A DNA stretch of 64,000 nucleotides from Phlebotomus papatasi (GCF_024763615.1 NC_077222.1:63798001-63862000), one strand, 5' to 3'. Counted from the stretch's first letter, positions 1 to 13,210 are shown. Made by a program: numbers and translations. The notes: generated by a model not told the origin, from the sequence alone.

Positions 1-428
1 TGAATTTCCCTTTTTACTAACTTTTCTAAATTAATAAATTGTGCTGCATGGGTAATTATTGCTATCAATAGAGTCATCGGAATCATGTGAGGAATACTTT
101 AAATTTCTCCAGAGCATACAATTTATGTATAAAAGCACTCAAAGTGAGAATATGTAGGAGATGACGAGTAGAAAAATTAGACATAAAAAGTTTCTAGTGT
201 CCAGTGTTTGAAATGCATTTATATATTTTTCAAGGGGTGAATATGTGACTTTCACAGAGTAAACCGTAAGTAGCAATCGGCAAATCGACATCGATCTGGA
301 ATCAAATATCTACAGATTGCCAGTATTTTTCGAAAAAATCGGCAGCACTTCATAAAATAGATACCTTTTAGAACTCAAGCTCCCCTGTAGGAGTGATATA
401 GCGAATGGAATGGGTTTTGATTCAGGAG
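1..428. other. No gene seen
   Basis: AT-rich sequence without a coding or RNA signal that I can support. It ends at the TA target site of the next element. Confidence 0.5.
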
Positions 429-430
429 TA

Positions 431-647
431 GGGTAAAGTGAGATAATTTGGAACCATTTACCCTTTGGGATATTTGAGATTTTCTCACTGTTTTAGAGAC
501 TCAAAAGAAGTAAAAGCAGTTCCTTATCTTCTTAATCGTCTTTTTCTTCTATTTCGCGGTCTTTGTTTTCTCTTTGCTCATCTTAAACAATGAGAAAATC
601 TCAAATGTCCCAAATTGTAAATAGTTCCAAATTACCTCATTTTACCC
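431..647. mobile_element. TA-flanked MITE, GGGTAAAGTGAG family
   Basis: The element is 217 bp and lies between TA dinucleotides at 429-430 and 648-649. The left end reads GGGTAAAGTGAGATAATTTG and the right end is its imperfect complement (CAAATTACCTCATTTTACCC). Inner parts are also self-complementary (GATTTTCTC near 478 against GAGAAAATC near 592), so most of it can fold back. A TA duplication with such ends is typical of Tc1/mariner/pogo-type non-autonomous elements. There is no coding capacity. A left-end fragment of the same family is at 26697. Confidence 0.8.
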
Positions 648-649
648 TA

Positions 650-1254
650 TGTCAAATTAGATTAAAAGTTAGAAATAACTTAATATATTTCGGGAGTAGA
701 GGAAATTGGGGAATAGTAGCATGGGGTATGGGGTAGTTCCAAACTGTTCTTTACACTGATTTTATTGCTCGAGCTCCACAGAGAAAGCAGGACATATCTT
801 CGCGTTTGACCGTCTGTCCGTCCGGCTGTTGCCAGCTCTACAAACCAAACGGTTAGAGATAGAGACCTTGGACCATCTGGGGACTCCTCCTCCGCCTGGG
901 ACCATTAACGTGACCCTCATTTTCCTCCATCCCTCCCTTACAAAACCATTTCTTGGTAGATTACTAAAAAATACGTCGTGAGATTTCTTTTTTATTTTTC
1001 GATATGTTTTAGAGTTTACTTAGGCGAACACTTCGTCATTCGAAAATACCATTGAGTCATTTTACCCTTTTATTACAACGAGTTTTGAAGGTCAAAGGTT
1101 ACGAAGATTCTGAAGAGGACATTTCTCAACGGAATGTGGTAATGTTTGAGTTCGTTGGAAAGATCATGAAATTCCTAACAAACCTGAACTGATAGGTTAT
1201 GTACCGCATAATAAGCGATAACTAATTTTTATCTGAAATTCAAATATAATACTC
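650..1254. other. No gene; degenerate old repeat
   Basis: The stretch 804-830 (TTTGACCGTCTGTCCGTCCG) followed by GCCAGCTCTA resembles 19600-19672, so both probably derive from one old dispersed repeat. No ORF or RNA gene is supported. Confidence 0.35.
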
Positions 1255-1257
1255 TTA

Positions 1258-1838
1258 TGGCCATGTCACATATAAGATTAATATTAAGATTAATACTTTC
1301 TGAACTGCAAGAATGCCAAAAAAAGATAGCAATTGTTTTATCTTGCCTCTCTCTCGCATTTCCCCTCTGCGTACAAAGTTGGCAGCACTAAATAGCTCGA
1401 AAACTGACCGAATCACAGTTGGCACGTGTAGGTTTTTTTCTCCAAGTAATCTGTCAAACAAAAATGGAAAAAGTAGCGTGGACTATTGAAATGGAGAAGA
1501 TGGTGATTGAAGAATTCCGCAACTTACACAGAAGGCGTATACTCCCACTCCAATCACGGCTAGAGCCCACAAATTTACTATATCATCATCCATTTCACTC
1601 TGTTTTGCATAACACCAAGACCATAGACAATCGAAAAGTGCACGAAGTGCTAGAATTAATATGTTTCAGACGATTCAGAAAACTATTAATACGAACAGTA
1701 ATATCTTACTCATCGTATTAATTCACTAGAGTGTACTCTTTCTAACACACGTGATATTCCATTTGAATTTCGAAAACTATATAGCTCTCTTTCCGGCTTT
1801 TCTTAATATTAATATTAATCTTATATGTGACACCACGG
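1258..1838. mobile_element. Harbinger-like non-autonomous element, 3-bp TTA duplication
   Basis: This 581-bp element is bounded by TTA at 1255-1257 and 1839-1841. Both ends carry the inverted motif GTCACATATAAGATTAATAT, starting seven bases in from each edge, while the outermost six bases are poorly matched. A 254-bp deletion derivative with the same ends and a TCA duplication lies at 19906-20159. Three-base duplications of the TTA/TAA type are characteristic of PIF/Harbinger transposons, and the enclosed ORF resembles the MADF/SANT accessory protein of that superfamily. That assignment is an inference. Confidence 0.6.
1419..1721 (+). pseudogene. Short MADF/SANT-like ORF inside Harbinger-like element
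   Basis: A 100-residue ORF. Residues 20-34 read AWTIEMEKMVIEEFR, matching the start of MADF/Myb-SANT-like domains (a tryptophan, acidic residues, then an amphipathic helix with an IEE motif). Such domains occur in the DNA-binding partner protein of PIF/Harbinger transposons. The rest of the domain is not recognisable and the ORF is shorter than such proteins usually are, so I read it as a decayed N-terminal fragment. The ATG could equally be the internal one (residue 16, MEKVAW). It lies wholly within the element at 1258-1838. The 19906-20159 derivative has lost most of this region. Confidence 0.35.
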
Positions 1839-1841
1839 TTA

Positions 1842-2926
1842 GGATATTTTGGGCAACGTTTTGGAGTGATTTATAAATCGGTTCAAATCGATTGTAAACC
1901 AGTAATGAACCGGTTAAGAATCGATAAAAATTTTTTACCCAAAAATCACTTCTATTAATATTAGAATTCATTTGGGGGATACTTTGAGTGATTTAAATAT
2001 CGGTTCAAATTTACCTCTTTTATTTATTTATTTTTCATTTATGTCTATGCATTACTTCGATCTAAGTTGACTATTCTGACTATTTCTTCAGTGGACAATA
2101 ATAGCAACAATATCTATAAATTCATGCATGTTTGAGACGCGGTAGATTATTCTTTAATTACTTAAATAAATGTGACTAAAACACTAATCGAGTTGTTTTA
2201 CTAAAGTCTGTACTATAATGAGTATACTAAACGCTATCTAAAATTTCAAAATAATTTTCTAAATATTGGAAGTAATACCTTAAAATCGAAGCATAAAAAG
2301 TGTCTGAAACATGCCGGCTCTTTCCTAGCTCTCGTTCATTGTGATCCAATTTAAAAGATTGCAGTGTTTAAAACTACCCCAGGTTTATTATTGCCACTGT
2401 TTCCCTGTGTGTAAGAGTCTACAATAAGCAAAGAATATGTTAATTATCTTAACCAAAATTAAATTAATTCGCTAAAAGAATCTTGACAAACAGATGAGTC
2501 GCGTAAAATTGCCCCATTCTTCTCTAAAGTGATCTTCCATTTTTTTTTAATTACTGGTGAATAGTTTTTTGCAATTAATATACTTTTTATACTTGGAAAA
2601 CTTGACGACTTCTAGTAACTTTTGAAACGAATTATACGATAGACCATTTAGGTGTGAAAACGAAGTGCAAATTACTAATTATTACATATTTAGCCTCCTA
2701 TTAAGTGCTTACTTCTATACAAGAATACTAAATGGAATCTTAAATAAGGCACCAAAATCATGGTGTATGGCATAAAGCGAATGAACTTATATGCTTTCTT
2801 TTCTTGTACAATCTACCAACTTTTAAAATGCTTAGAATTACAATAAAGTTACAAAAAATTAAATAATTCTATAAATATTCGTATCACATAAAAAAAGTGT
2901 TATAGTTTGAAAATTTGATAGAAGCC
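1842..2926. other. No gene; old repeat remnants
   Basis: The stretch 1866-1895 (GTGATTTATAAATCGGTTCA) recurs near 20307-20335 and in weaker form at 1990-2010, so the two Harbinger-like elements appear to have landed near copies of an older repeat. Nothing coding was seen. Confidence 0.35.
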
Positions 2927-2929
2927 TAA

Positions 2930-3061
2930 GGGCCTTGACAGACCTGAGGATTAGCCGAGAGAAGGCTTATCGTAATTATATTAGAAATAAAGGTTAAACT
3001 ATATTTCCATCATTTTCCACTAAGTCGTCTCTCGGTTTAAGTCGTAAGTGTGTCTAGGGCA
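2930..3061. mobile_element. Harbinger-type MITE, TAA duplication
   Basis: A 132-bp element flanked by TAA at 2927-2929 and 3062-3064. It begins GGGCCTTGACAGAC, similar to the GGGCC start common in Harbinger elements, and ends GTGTGTCTAGGGCA. The subterminal CCGAGAGA/TCTCTCGG is inverted. Its right end matches the outer ends of the larger element at 35495-36008 (CACACTTACGACT motif), so the two belong to one family. Confidence 0.7.
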
Positions 3062-3064
3062 TAA

Positions 3065-5392
3065 GTCTCATTAGATTATAGAAATGGTTTTATAGGCTTC
3101 ATTATGAAAAGTATAAGTAATTCTATATATCATTAATTTGTTACAAAATCAATAAAATGTTCAATATAAAATGTAAAATTGACTTTTCAATACAGTGTGA
3201 TACAGTGCAAAGATAATTCACTTAGTTTACTATATTAATAATGTACTAAAGCTCATGTTTTAGAATAATTAAATTAATAAGAAATTCTATTAATTTGTTT
3301 ATGTATAATCATTTAGAAAGTTGTTAACTCAATATCAGTTTCTTCTTAATTTACATTGATTTTTACTTTAAAAAAAAATATAGTAAAGCAGATTAAGTCC
3401 ATTATGCACATTTTGGCAGACTTTGAGATTGTATATAGAAAATTTGCATATCAGTGTATTTCCTGGGGGATTGAATTTATAACAACATTAGAACATATAA
3501 TAACAAACAAGCTCTATTTCTCCGTAAACACATAATTAGCACCTCAATTTAAACAAACATCTTTTAGTACTGTCTGTGAATTTTCATTAAATTTATAAGG
3601 CATAAAATATTTATGTAATATATACACGAGGTTCTACATTTATTCAAACCAATTTATAAATAAATTTAATGCCGAGACAGTAGTGAATTAAATCTATTCT
3701 TTCAAAATGCACAATTCTCAACTGATTTTTTTTGTATCTTTATGTTATCATAAAAGATAATAATTTGTAATATTGAACGTGTAGTGTGAATAATGCTTGT
3801 TGCTCAACCATAAAACTTCACATAAAGTTATTATTCATCAAGTTTGAAAACCTCTGTATTAGTCATTATTAAAGTATCGTAAAAGGCAGCATCAGTTTCT
3901 GCTATAGTAACAAAATAGCTTGTAACTAAAACACTAAGTTTTAACTATACAATTCAACTTCTGCATATTCAATAAAAATTTTATCAGTTGAACCATTTTA
4001 TTCATCAAAGTTGTTGCTGAAAGGAAATAAAATGGCAATGTTTTCAAAAGAAAAACTTGTTCTTTTAAAAAAATGTTAGGTATTTCATGTTACGCATGCA
4101 TGAATTTTACTCGTCTCAGAGCAATAAGACAGCACAACGACTCTTATTATTTTCAATAAAAAAAAAGACTTTTTGCAAAACACTTTCTATACACATCACA
4201 TGTAATTATCATGGAGGTGGGGATGGTTCAACTAATGTATTTTTCTAGAGTGTGATTTGTGTTTATTTCAAGGTTGTCATTTGAACTTTGGACAATAATT
4301 AACTAGTATTACATCAAATATAGCTTCATAATCATGCACTGTATAAAAAGAATATGGAAAGAAAATTTTTGTGCCAAGTAAATTGAAATACAGAAAAAAT
4401 AATTTAAAACTCTTTGTGTCATTCTTGATAAAATTGGTTATTTTATGAAAAAGAATTTTCATATCAAATTCCTAATGAATTTTTTTTTTAGTGTCTCTTT
4501 TATGTCTCTCTTGATTCAATGACGCCCACATATTTATGAAATAAAAAAAAAACATTTCTTCTGAGCTTTTGCTTATAAAAATTTGCTAGTGAAATTATAC
4601 ACGAGTGAATGGTGAATTTAATTGACATAAAATAGAATGCAAAATTGAATTATTCATTAAACCTGGTGGCCCTCTTTTATAACGACAAAAATTATAATGC
4701 GATTATTTTTAAAAATTTCATTTTGAATCAATTGCACAAGCCTTTTTAACGAAGCATCCCAAATAAACCACGAAAAAAAATGACAATAATAGGATGAAAA
4801 TACAAAAGCGCAATGTATTTAATAAAGCAGGGTGAAGGCATAACTTTTGGCTATATTTACTGTATAATTTTGGTTCTTTTTAATTGATGGAGATAAGATA
4901 TTACTTAGGACAAATCTAGGATGATCTAGGAAATTTACTTAGGATAAATTTAGAATAAATCTCACTTTCTCTCTTTATGCCACATTTACGACTTGCAGGG
5001 ATTTAAATATCGCTCATTATTTACTGACTATATTAGGGTTTATTTCAAAAAAGATAAAGATATTATATTTGAAAAATAAACTTAATTTTTTCTTCTGCGA
5101 TCAATAATGCTGTTTTGAGACTTTTTTCAATCAAAATAGTTTTTTTTACATAAAATTATAAAGGATAAAATTGTGACCTTATTGCCAACAAATGGTACAT
5201 TTTTACAGTATTACAGAAAATTACAAAAATCGCATTATAATCAGGGATTTGAAGAAAATGTCTTCAAAATTTGACGTATTTTTAGATGGACTTTCATATT
5301 ACAATTTATAAACTTCTTCTTGTCATCGGGTTGACCTCGACAACCCTTCCATCATAAAGATCACCTACATTATTTGTTAACCCATTTTTCTT
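3065..5392. other. Long AT-rich gene-free stretch
   Basis: No ORF or RNA gene is supported. One possible old inverted repeat is visible: ATTATAATGCGATT at 4691-4704 and its complement at 5227-5240, about 520 bp apart, without a clear target duplication. Confidence 0.35.
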
Positions 5393-5394
5393 TA

Positions 5395-5606
5395 GGGGAA
5401 TGTTGGCATGGTACACACAGAGTGGACCTTCAAACAATGCAAATTTTCTCTTTGTTTGCAAAGAGCTAGTTAGTCATTTCTTAGCCATAAGAAAGATATT
5501 AAGCTCATGAAACGAGATGAGAAATGGTAAGTCAGCTTCTTCCAAACAAAGAGAAAATTCACATCGTTTGAAGGTTCACTCTGTGCGAACCATGCCAATA
5601 TTCCCC
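5395..5606. mobile_element. TA-flanked MITE, GGGGAATGTTGGCATGGT family, copy 1
   Basis: A 212-bp element between TA at 5393-5394 and 5607-5608. The ends are long inverted repeats (GGGGAATGTTGGCATGG against CCATGCCAATATTCCCC) that continue inward through CAGAGTG and the CTTCAAAC motif. A second copy is at 61952-62167. It has no coding content; short ORFs crossing it are by-products of the palindrome. Confidence 0.85.
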
Positions 5607-5608
5607 TA

Positions 5609-7012
5609 CAAAAGTATATTTTCAAGGATTTTTCAACAACGTGTCTTGCGATTTTTATCCCATTTTTGGGTAAATTTTGCAGCTTGTCAAAGCTCTCTTT
5701 TCCTTCATACAGAACAATGACAAGAACCTTGAGTAATTCCTTTTAAAAGACTTTCAAGGGCAAATGTTAATAAGTTATACATATTTACCAATACCATTTG
5801 AAGAAAAGGTAAATTTATTTTATAGCATTTGATCTTTTTCTGAATATTTTGATAAAATTTGAGGATTGCTGCTGGAATACACTATGTAGAATGCCTCAAA
5901 TTACACCACCACCCTAAAGTGAATGTGTTTAGAAATGCCGGATTTTGGATGATCAATGGTAGAAGATGGATTACGTATGAGTTCTGTATGGAGCTTTTTC
6001 GGTGTCCTCCTTTTGCGGAAAATACCAACAAAAAAATATATATATAAGCATATTCCTGATGAAAAATTCTTCTCTGTGACAGACACTGTGTCAGTCACGA
6101 TAGAAAATAAATAATTTATTTTTCACTAACAAAAAAAAAAACTGGCAAAATAGCGAAAAGACGAACATGAGATATGAAGTGAATGAATAATACACTAACT
6201 ACAAATAGTAGATGGATTCATATTATATCGTATACAGCTACCATAAGAGCGAAACTATGTCATCTATCATTATTCCCTAGAAATAGATAAATAATTGGGC
6301 AATTTATCATGATTGCATGGGAAGTAGAGAAATACGATTATAATGGTATGCTTCTTGTTCAATTTTTACCCATTTTCTCCATTGCATTTCATCCTCACAC
6401 AGATTGCAGTTCTACTACTCTGCTTCATTCGAAACCTCATCCCTGTTAGCTTTTTCATTTTTTTTTATTCGTTAGGAAAGCAACCACCAGTCTCAACCCC
6501 AAGAGTGGTATCCAATGCTTTATCCAGGGAGTCAATTCGTCCTATCGAAGCATAAACACGCGCAGGGGTTTGTTATTCAAAGTGTATAAAAGTGTGTTTA
6601 ATTTGTGTATAAAGGATGCACCCTGCATATTTATACAGCAGAAGCGTAGAGAGAGTAGCATACCGAACACACATATTGAGTAGTTGGGGGATATGGGAAA
6701 GTATGCAAGAAAAACCACTGATAAGTATTACTAAGCTTAAGGAAAGTTGGGATTGTTGTTTTCCGAATAGAATAGAGAGCAAATACTGCATGGTTTGGGT
6801 TACACCAACGTTCATTATCCACAAACCCATTACATCTATATAGGTCAGTGAACTAAACCTAACACACAATACGTATTTACCTTACGACCTTTTATTTTAT
6901 AAATTAAAATTTTTATTTAAAAGAAAAATAAAGTTATTTATTTATTGGTGTAGAACTATGCTTCATACAAGCTTAGGCATTTTCTAAAGCTTTTTATTTT
7001 TCCATTTTTGTT
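5609..7012. other. No convincing gene
   Basis: The stretch is slightly richer in G and C than its surroundings at 6340-6850. Several overlapping ORFs of under 100 codons exist on both strands, but none has a recognisable domain or splice context. Confidence 0.3.
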
Positions 7013-7311
7013 TTTCCGAGAGGGATAGATGTCTGGTAGGCCCCGGTACACTCAGGTGAGTGATAGAAGATATGCGTAACCAACCGAAGTGGAAAGTCAC
7101 GAACCTGAGGCTAACGAACAATGGATCTAGTTCCTCTAGAGAGAAGTGGACGAGGGGATAACAACCTCTCTGCGCAAAAGCAAGATTGATACAAAAATTT
7201 GCAAGGAACCACCAATAGGATGGACTTTATGACAGATCTATGCTCCGTTTTGGAGGTTAGTACTAGAGGCCTGGTCCCTTAAAGGGACGTTACAGCAATC
7301 TAAGTAAGTAA
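7013..7311 (+). repeat. Possible non-LTR retrotransposon or SINE 3' end
   Basis: This block is visibly GC-richer than its flanks and non-coding. It includes a short hairpin CCCTTAAAGGG (7277-7287) and runs into CTAAGTAAGTAA at 7299-7310, reminiscent of a short (TAAG)n tail at the 3' end of some insect retroelements. No second copy in the window confirms it. Confidence 0.3.
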
Positions 7312-7701
7312 TTCAATGACCTTGAATAACTCCTTGTAAGGGGCTTTCAAGGTAAAATATTTTAAAAGTACTATCTCAGTAGATCTCCTGGGGAATTCTG
7401 CAGCAATATGACAAAGTCATATGACAAATCTGAAGATTTTAATTGGGTAAATTTGGGAGCTTTATAGAGCTTTTTGCAATGGCTATTTAATTCTCATCGT
7501 CATTTAATATTGTCCTGTTCGCAAATCTAAATCTCACCAGAAAAATTTATCACTACATTATTGTCAAACTGTTACAGAATTCCCTCACTGGGGAAGTTTC
7601 ATTTGAAAACTCGATAGATCTCGAAATATTTAAACTTTATTTTTTATTCTAGCAATAAAATGATATGTTGTCTAAATATGTTAAATTTCTGGTAGGTGAA
7701 A

Positions 7702-7840
7702 CCGACGGTGAGACTGCTATTCTGCTGTTTCAGGACAAAATTGTCCGTCCGATGAGCGTCGGTGAGGTGGTTTAATCCAAAATTAAAACACTCAAGGTTC
7801 CAGAGCTTTCGACACTATATCGTCTCTTCTTCAGTGGTTC
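7702..7840. repeat. Structured repeat, possibly Penelope-like terminal fragment
   Basis: CCGACG (7702-7707) can pair with CGTCGG (7757-7762), with an inner GGACA/TGTCC hairpin between them. Just downstream, on the minus strand, 7840-7805 reads CACTGAAGAAGAGACG followed by GTGTCGAAAGCTCTGG. That resembles the CUGA...GAAA arrangement in terminal repeats of some Penelope-like elements. The core is not canonical, so a ribozyme is not claimed. Confidence 0.3.
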
Positions 7841-7844
7841 TTGG

Positions 7845-10800
7845 TTAGTCTATTATCTTGGATATTGTCACTATTTTTGTCTAAATTTACACTAATCAGA
7901 TTGGAAACAACAGTTGGGAGCTATTAATGAACAAATTTATTTGATTTATGAAAAATAATATATTTATAAACATATTACTTTATAACAAATAATTTATTTT
8001 AATATTAATGAATTAATGAAAAAAGTATTTTAAGTCGAAAGGTTTAATTAAAAGTGAATTAGCGAAAAGGCGACCCAGTTAGTGCATGCTGATTTATTTC
8101 AGTATTATCATTATTTTATAAATTTTCTTTAATATTTTTGATAATTTTTTTATATTATGTTTCTGAATGAAACAGTGAATAATTCTATGGATTTAGAAGA
8201 AGTAAAAAAGAATTTCATCAGTTCAAAAACAAGTGTTTAAGTAGCACTCTTCGGAAAACGATCCAGTTACCCCACCTTACTATAGTTAAATAAGCGATTC
8301 TGATTCTATTCTCATGATTTACTTATATTCCCATTTTAATCTTTTATAATAGTTCAAAATATTTAGTTTTCTTTTCTTATACTATTCCAAATCCTTATTT
8401 TCTTTTTTTTTTTTGTTTGCTGTTTTTTCATTTTTCTTCTTTTATTTCTATTTATCTTTATCACAATTGTAAGAGGGATGAACCCTATTTCTGTGATTGA
8501 ATATATAATACTATTACTCTATTTTAAGGTACTATTGTCTTCAACTCTTCTACAATGAAATAACTTTCCTAACTGATTGAGTAAGAGAGATCAGGCTTTC
8601 ATATTCACCTATATTGCACTATCTGTGGCTTATAACTTGATGAAGGAAACAAAGTTGCACAGGCCAGGAAGTATAACCTCCTCTGAATACATGCAGATTT
8701 TTGCAATAATATGTGCATTGAACTACTCCTGGGTGTGTAGCATTGATGTAGGAAAAGTTGTAACGAACATCCCTTACAGCTAGGCAACATTGGAAATGTG
8801 CATGAAAAGAAGCCCAATCCGACACACAGCAAAATTGTACCAAGCAGATCGTTTATCTTGTATCCAATTTGTTTCTGTTGTGCGGCTCTTATCTTTTTTT
8901 TCTGCCATCTCCTTTTTCACCATATTCCTACATAAATATGTTTTCCCGTATATATCTATGGTGAAAGTGTAATATTATACAGCTTTTATGGTTTTCTGCA
9001 GAATCCTAGTATTCATCCTACTCCCAGTTCTCACTCTCGACAACCCTTCAAGAAAGTATAACTACCATATCCCCAGGAACAATGCGTCCCACACTTCACA
9101 TATATTTTATGCACCCAATAGACTAGCAAGCAAACATTAGTAATCCTATGAATGAGGAACAGCAAGTTTCATTTCATTTGCGAATTATCATCATCCCAAC
9201 ATAGTCCATGCAGCAAGTAAAGGGGTATCAAGGATTCATTTATCCATATCCATACACATTTTTATATAGAGATAAAAAAGCTACTGCTGAAAAAGAAAAC
9301 CTCTATGAAAAACAAGTATTGTCATTTCATTCTCTCTAGTTCTGTTATATCGTACAGCGGCAATTTCAATACCGAATTGAAAATTTTTCTTTCGATTTTT
9401 CGATTACATTATATACATAATAGGAGAGCTTTATGAACTTTGCGAATTTGGTTTTACTTCAAGAGATTTCTTCTAAAAATTTTCCATAATTTTACATTTT
9501 CTAAATCCTTCTTTATTATCAAAGTAACATTTTCCCTGAAATATTAGTAAAAGAGTGACATATTCTTCGTAGTGTACATACAGCTCAGATAATGATAATT
9601 TATTGACAATTAAATAAAAAGTAATTTTTTAATAAAATATTTTAATAATTTATTTATTAAAAAATTTGCCCGTTTTGTGAAATTTCTAAGCATTTCTATC
9701 TTGGCGTTTTCTAAGTGTGACACATTATACTAAAAGAATATGTTTTTTATAAAATTTTTCAATCTTCTTATTAGTACTTCATAAATTCATTTTTGTTCTG
9801 TTTTATAAAGAAGTAAAATATATTCCGAAAATGTTTTAGAAAACGACTCTTCTGTATTAAGATTTGACTCAAATTAATACGTGCTACTTAAGAAATAAAA
9901 CAGCAAAAATATTTTTAAAAAAAAAACGTATATGTATTTAATGAGAGCATTTTAAGCTTACCTCATTATACATCATTACTAAAAAGTTCGGGTTGAAATA
10001 TTAAATATTATTATAAATAAATTTAAATGTAATATTTCAGTGTTTCTATATCAAAACACCCAAATTCTCAAAACTGAATTAAAATCACCACTCTGTGGTA
10101 TTATTCGTATGCAAGATTTCCAAAAAGTTTTAAGTGAAATTATCAAATTTGTGGTACCCCCCCATGAAATTCAGAAATGCTCACTTCATTTTAAATTTAC
10201 TTCATAAAGTGTGAGTATATCTAAATTTCGTAGGGTGTTATACACTCTTAATTAAATGAATAATCTTATTAAAAACGGATTGTCATGCAAAAATAACAAC
10301 GAAAAGTCTGAAAAGAATAATCGAAAGTGACCTATTTTTAGTAAAGAATTTGCGAAAAAACTACAGGCAAGTTATACCAAAGATGGCTTATTCTAAATCC
10401 ATTGAAAGCTTTCTAAAAATGTTATAATAATTTATTATCCTTGCCTGTAATAAAATAATTCCAAACAAACTTTTATTTGAATGGTGGAGCAAAATATTAT
10501 CAGTGTTAAGTCAACGGCTCCATTCCATACTATTCTAAGTCGACTTAGAATTATATTACACCGAGAGATATGTTGTTCCTGGGACTGAGATCTACAACTG
10601 GTGAAAGTTTGGTGGTCATTCGATGTTCGGGTAACGAGATATTCAGTTTTTTCGAAAAAAAAATCAACACGGGCAGCATAGGAAATCGCCAACTTCAAAT
10701 GACTCTCCTGTGGTCATTCTGAAATGGAATAATATGCAATGGAACCGTCGAAGTTATTATTGAAGTTATCTAATTTCAGATTGGCCATTAATACTCTTTC

Positions 10801-12932
10801 TTTGTATAAAGAAATAAAGGTTCTTTTTCTAAAATGAATAAAACCTGTGAAGTTGACAACTTTTTCGAAATAAATAAAATTTTAAATATTTGATTTATAT
10901 TACCTATTACATGGTCCCAAGTTTTACAATGATTAAATTTTTCGTATGTTTTACGATAAATGTGACTCATCTCTTACATATTATAAAAACTAGGGGAAAA
11001 GGGTCTTATTTTTGAAATATGTTGCGGAGTCGTATTTATTCAGAAACATAGGCAAAATTTAGACATTGATTGTAAAGCTTGGAACCGTGCAAAGCATGGG
11101 CACATCTAGATCTCAATCTTCTGTGCACTTTAGGTAATTTCTTAATGTAAATTATTGAATATGTATTAAAAAATCTTTAAGTATCTATAAAGTTCGTGCT
11201 CAATGACTAATTGACTAACTTTTATTAGACTTGGTGTACCCCCTTAGCAGCAAGACCATCCGTATCAGAACTACTGTTCAACTTTATTCTCAAGATTCCC
11301 CATTCAATTCTGTGTCATGGAACGAGAGGTGAAAGGTGAAGAACAATCACTCTTATATCCACATGTATTGCCCAGAAGCATGATATATAAAAATTTCACA
11401 CAATATGTCCATCTCTACTGGTCTCCAAAGACAAAAGGTTTATCGCTCTAGCATCCAAAATAATAATAAAAACGGAACTGAAACCGAATAGAAAATGATG
11501 AACTCGGAACATGCTGCATACCGCAATGTCCCAGATCTAATATTGCAGAATTGCAAGAAGGGGCGGGAATATAGTTATGGGTCATCATAAGTCACATAAA
11601 TATCGAAATAGAATCAGAAATTGAATATGCGTATTTGGTAAGGTGGTTAGGAAAAAAACATGCTGTCTCTTCAAAATCAATTCCAATTTTACCGAAAAAC
11701 CTCATGTTCCTGCTGTCACCATCCTCAAAAATGATTGAAATTCACCAAGTGAAGCCGATAATAGTTTTCATCAGCAGAATTACCACTATTTCGAATAAAT
11801 TTCCATTCTCACCACAGACATAGCCAACCAGTTAACTATTTCAACCCTTTCCTCATCATCAATTTCACCCTCAGTGACCAAATTCAACTAATGAAAAAGT
11901 CAGGACAGTAAATAATGCAGTTACCATTCATTTTAGTGTCCATTTCAACACTTTAACCAAACCATGAAACCATGCAAGGCGAAGATGTACAACAAAAAAA
12001 AACTTCACAGTTCACAGTTCAATTCAAGTAGAATCACGTATAAAATTCTTTACTTCACATTCAATATACTAAATGGAACTAACTAAAAATAGGAAGTTTT
12101 TCTCAATATGTTCTTAATTTTGTATTCATTTTGTAATTTTGTAAAATATTGGCATTCCTCTATCACATGTTCTGTAAAATTTTTTGGAACAACTCTGAAA
12201 TGTACAAATATTTGAAAATAAATTCAATGAACGTTACAATGTTTTCATTATTAAAATTTATTCATTATTTATTTATTTATAAATCGATATTTATTATCGG
12301 CTTCTGGTCTTCGGTAATCCCCCATAAGTGAACATACCTCTTTTCTGATAAATTTATAAAATTAACAAAATCTTCACTTCTCAAAATATGACAAGGTAGA
12401 ATTTACAATTAAAGGGTTAACTAGGTAAAAAAAAACAAAAACCAAAATATCTTTCTGTAATAATTTTTCAAGAAATAAAAAAAAATTAAGTTCAAAGGTG
12501 TATAAAAATACAACATTTAAAGTATATTTTCCGAAATTTGTATTTCAAAGTTTTAAAAACTCAGCTTTTGGGACCTAATTTTCGAAAACTGAAAAAAAAC
12601 TTATCTTTCGGTGGACAAGATTTCTCGGAGTAGGTTCATTTGAAATCCAAAATCTAATATTTACTGAACTAAATAAGTCACTGAACGAAGGATTTTGAAA
12701 AAAATTGAATTTTTGGAAAAAAAAATATACAAAAGAAAGCATTTTTAATATATTTTAAACTATGTTTTGTCTTGTAGAATAAGTTGTGATCAAGTAAACG
12801 TAAAATATGTGCAAGGACTGGTTTAGCTCATCATCCTAACGTTTTTAATGTCAATTTTTAATGTCTAAAAAATCTTATCTACCAAAATCAGTTTTAATTT
12901 TCAAATCAACATCATTTCTTAAAATTATTTCA
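7845..12932. other. Long gene-free stretch
   Basis: No coding or RNA gene is supported across five kilobases. A block at 8235-8285 ends in CAGTTACCCCACCTTACTATA and looks like a degraded end of a GGGTA-type MITE, though I could not pair it with another end. A perfect 18-bp palindrome, TTCTAAGTCGACTTAGAA, lies at 10533-10550. The segment 10480-10740 is GC-richer than its surroundings, with no recognised protein. Confidence 0.35.
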
Positions 12933-13208
12933 TTTTTTTTTAAATTATCAACGACTTTTAGTATTGAAATTGCTCGATGGCTTCCACTTTCTTTGCAATT
13001 GTGGTACTTGTCCTCGCTCTTTTCATTATGTATCACAATAATCACAACTACTCAATAAAGTTTGCCAAAAATATTAAAATAATTATGACAACATTGCATG
13101 TCGCGTACTAAAAAAACATAACCTAACTTTAAATGAGTCTTTTGAAATCAACGGTCGATAAATTAAATTGTGGACTACAGAGCGATGGCCTATAGCGGGG
13201 TTCTACTG
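12933..13208 (+). mobile_element. 5'-truncated copy of the CAGTAGAGTCTCGCTATAG MITE
   Basis: From about 12933 to the TA at 13209-13210 this matches the MITE at 57486-57814 closely (shared TTGCTCGATGGCTTCCACTT-like core, then CGGTCGATAAATT, then GGCCTATAGCG). It ends GGTTCTACTG, equivalent to the intact right end. The left terminal repeat is missing or has diverged beyond recognition. Confidence 0.7.
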
Positions 13209-13210
13209 TA

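Noticed and set aside
4691..5240. Inverted ATTATAATGCGATT pair as a transposon
   Set aside because: The match is only about 14 bases, the flanks do not extend it convincingly and no target duplication is seen.
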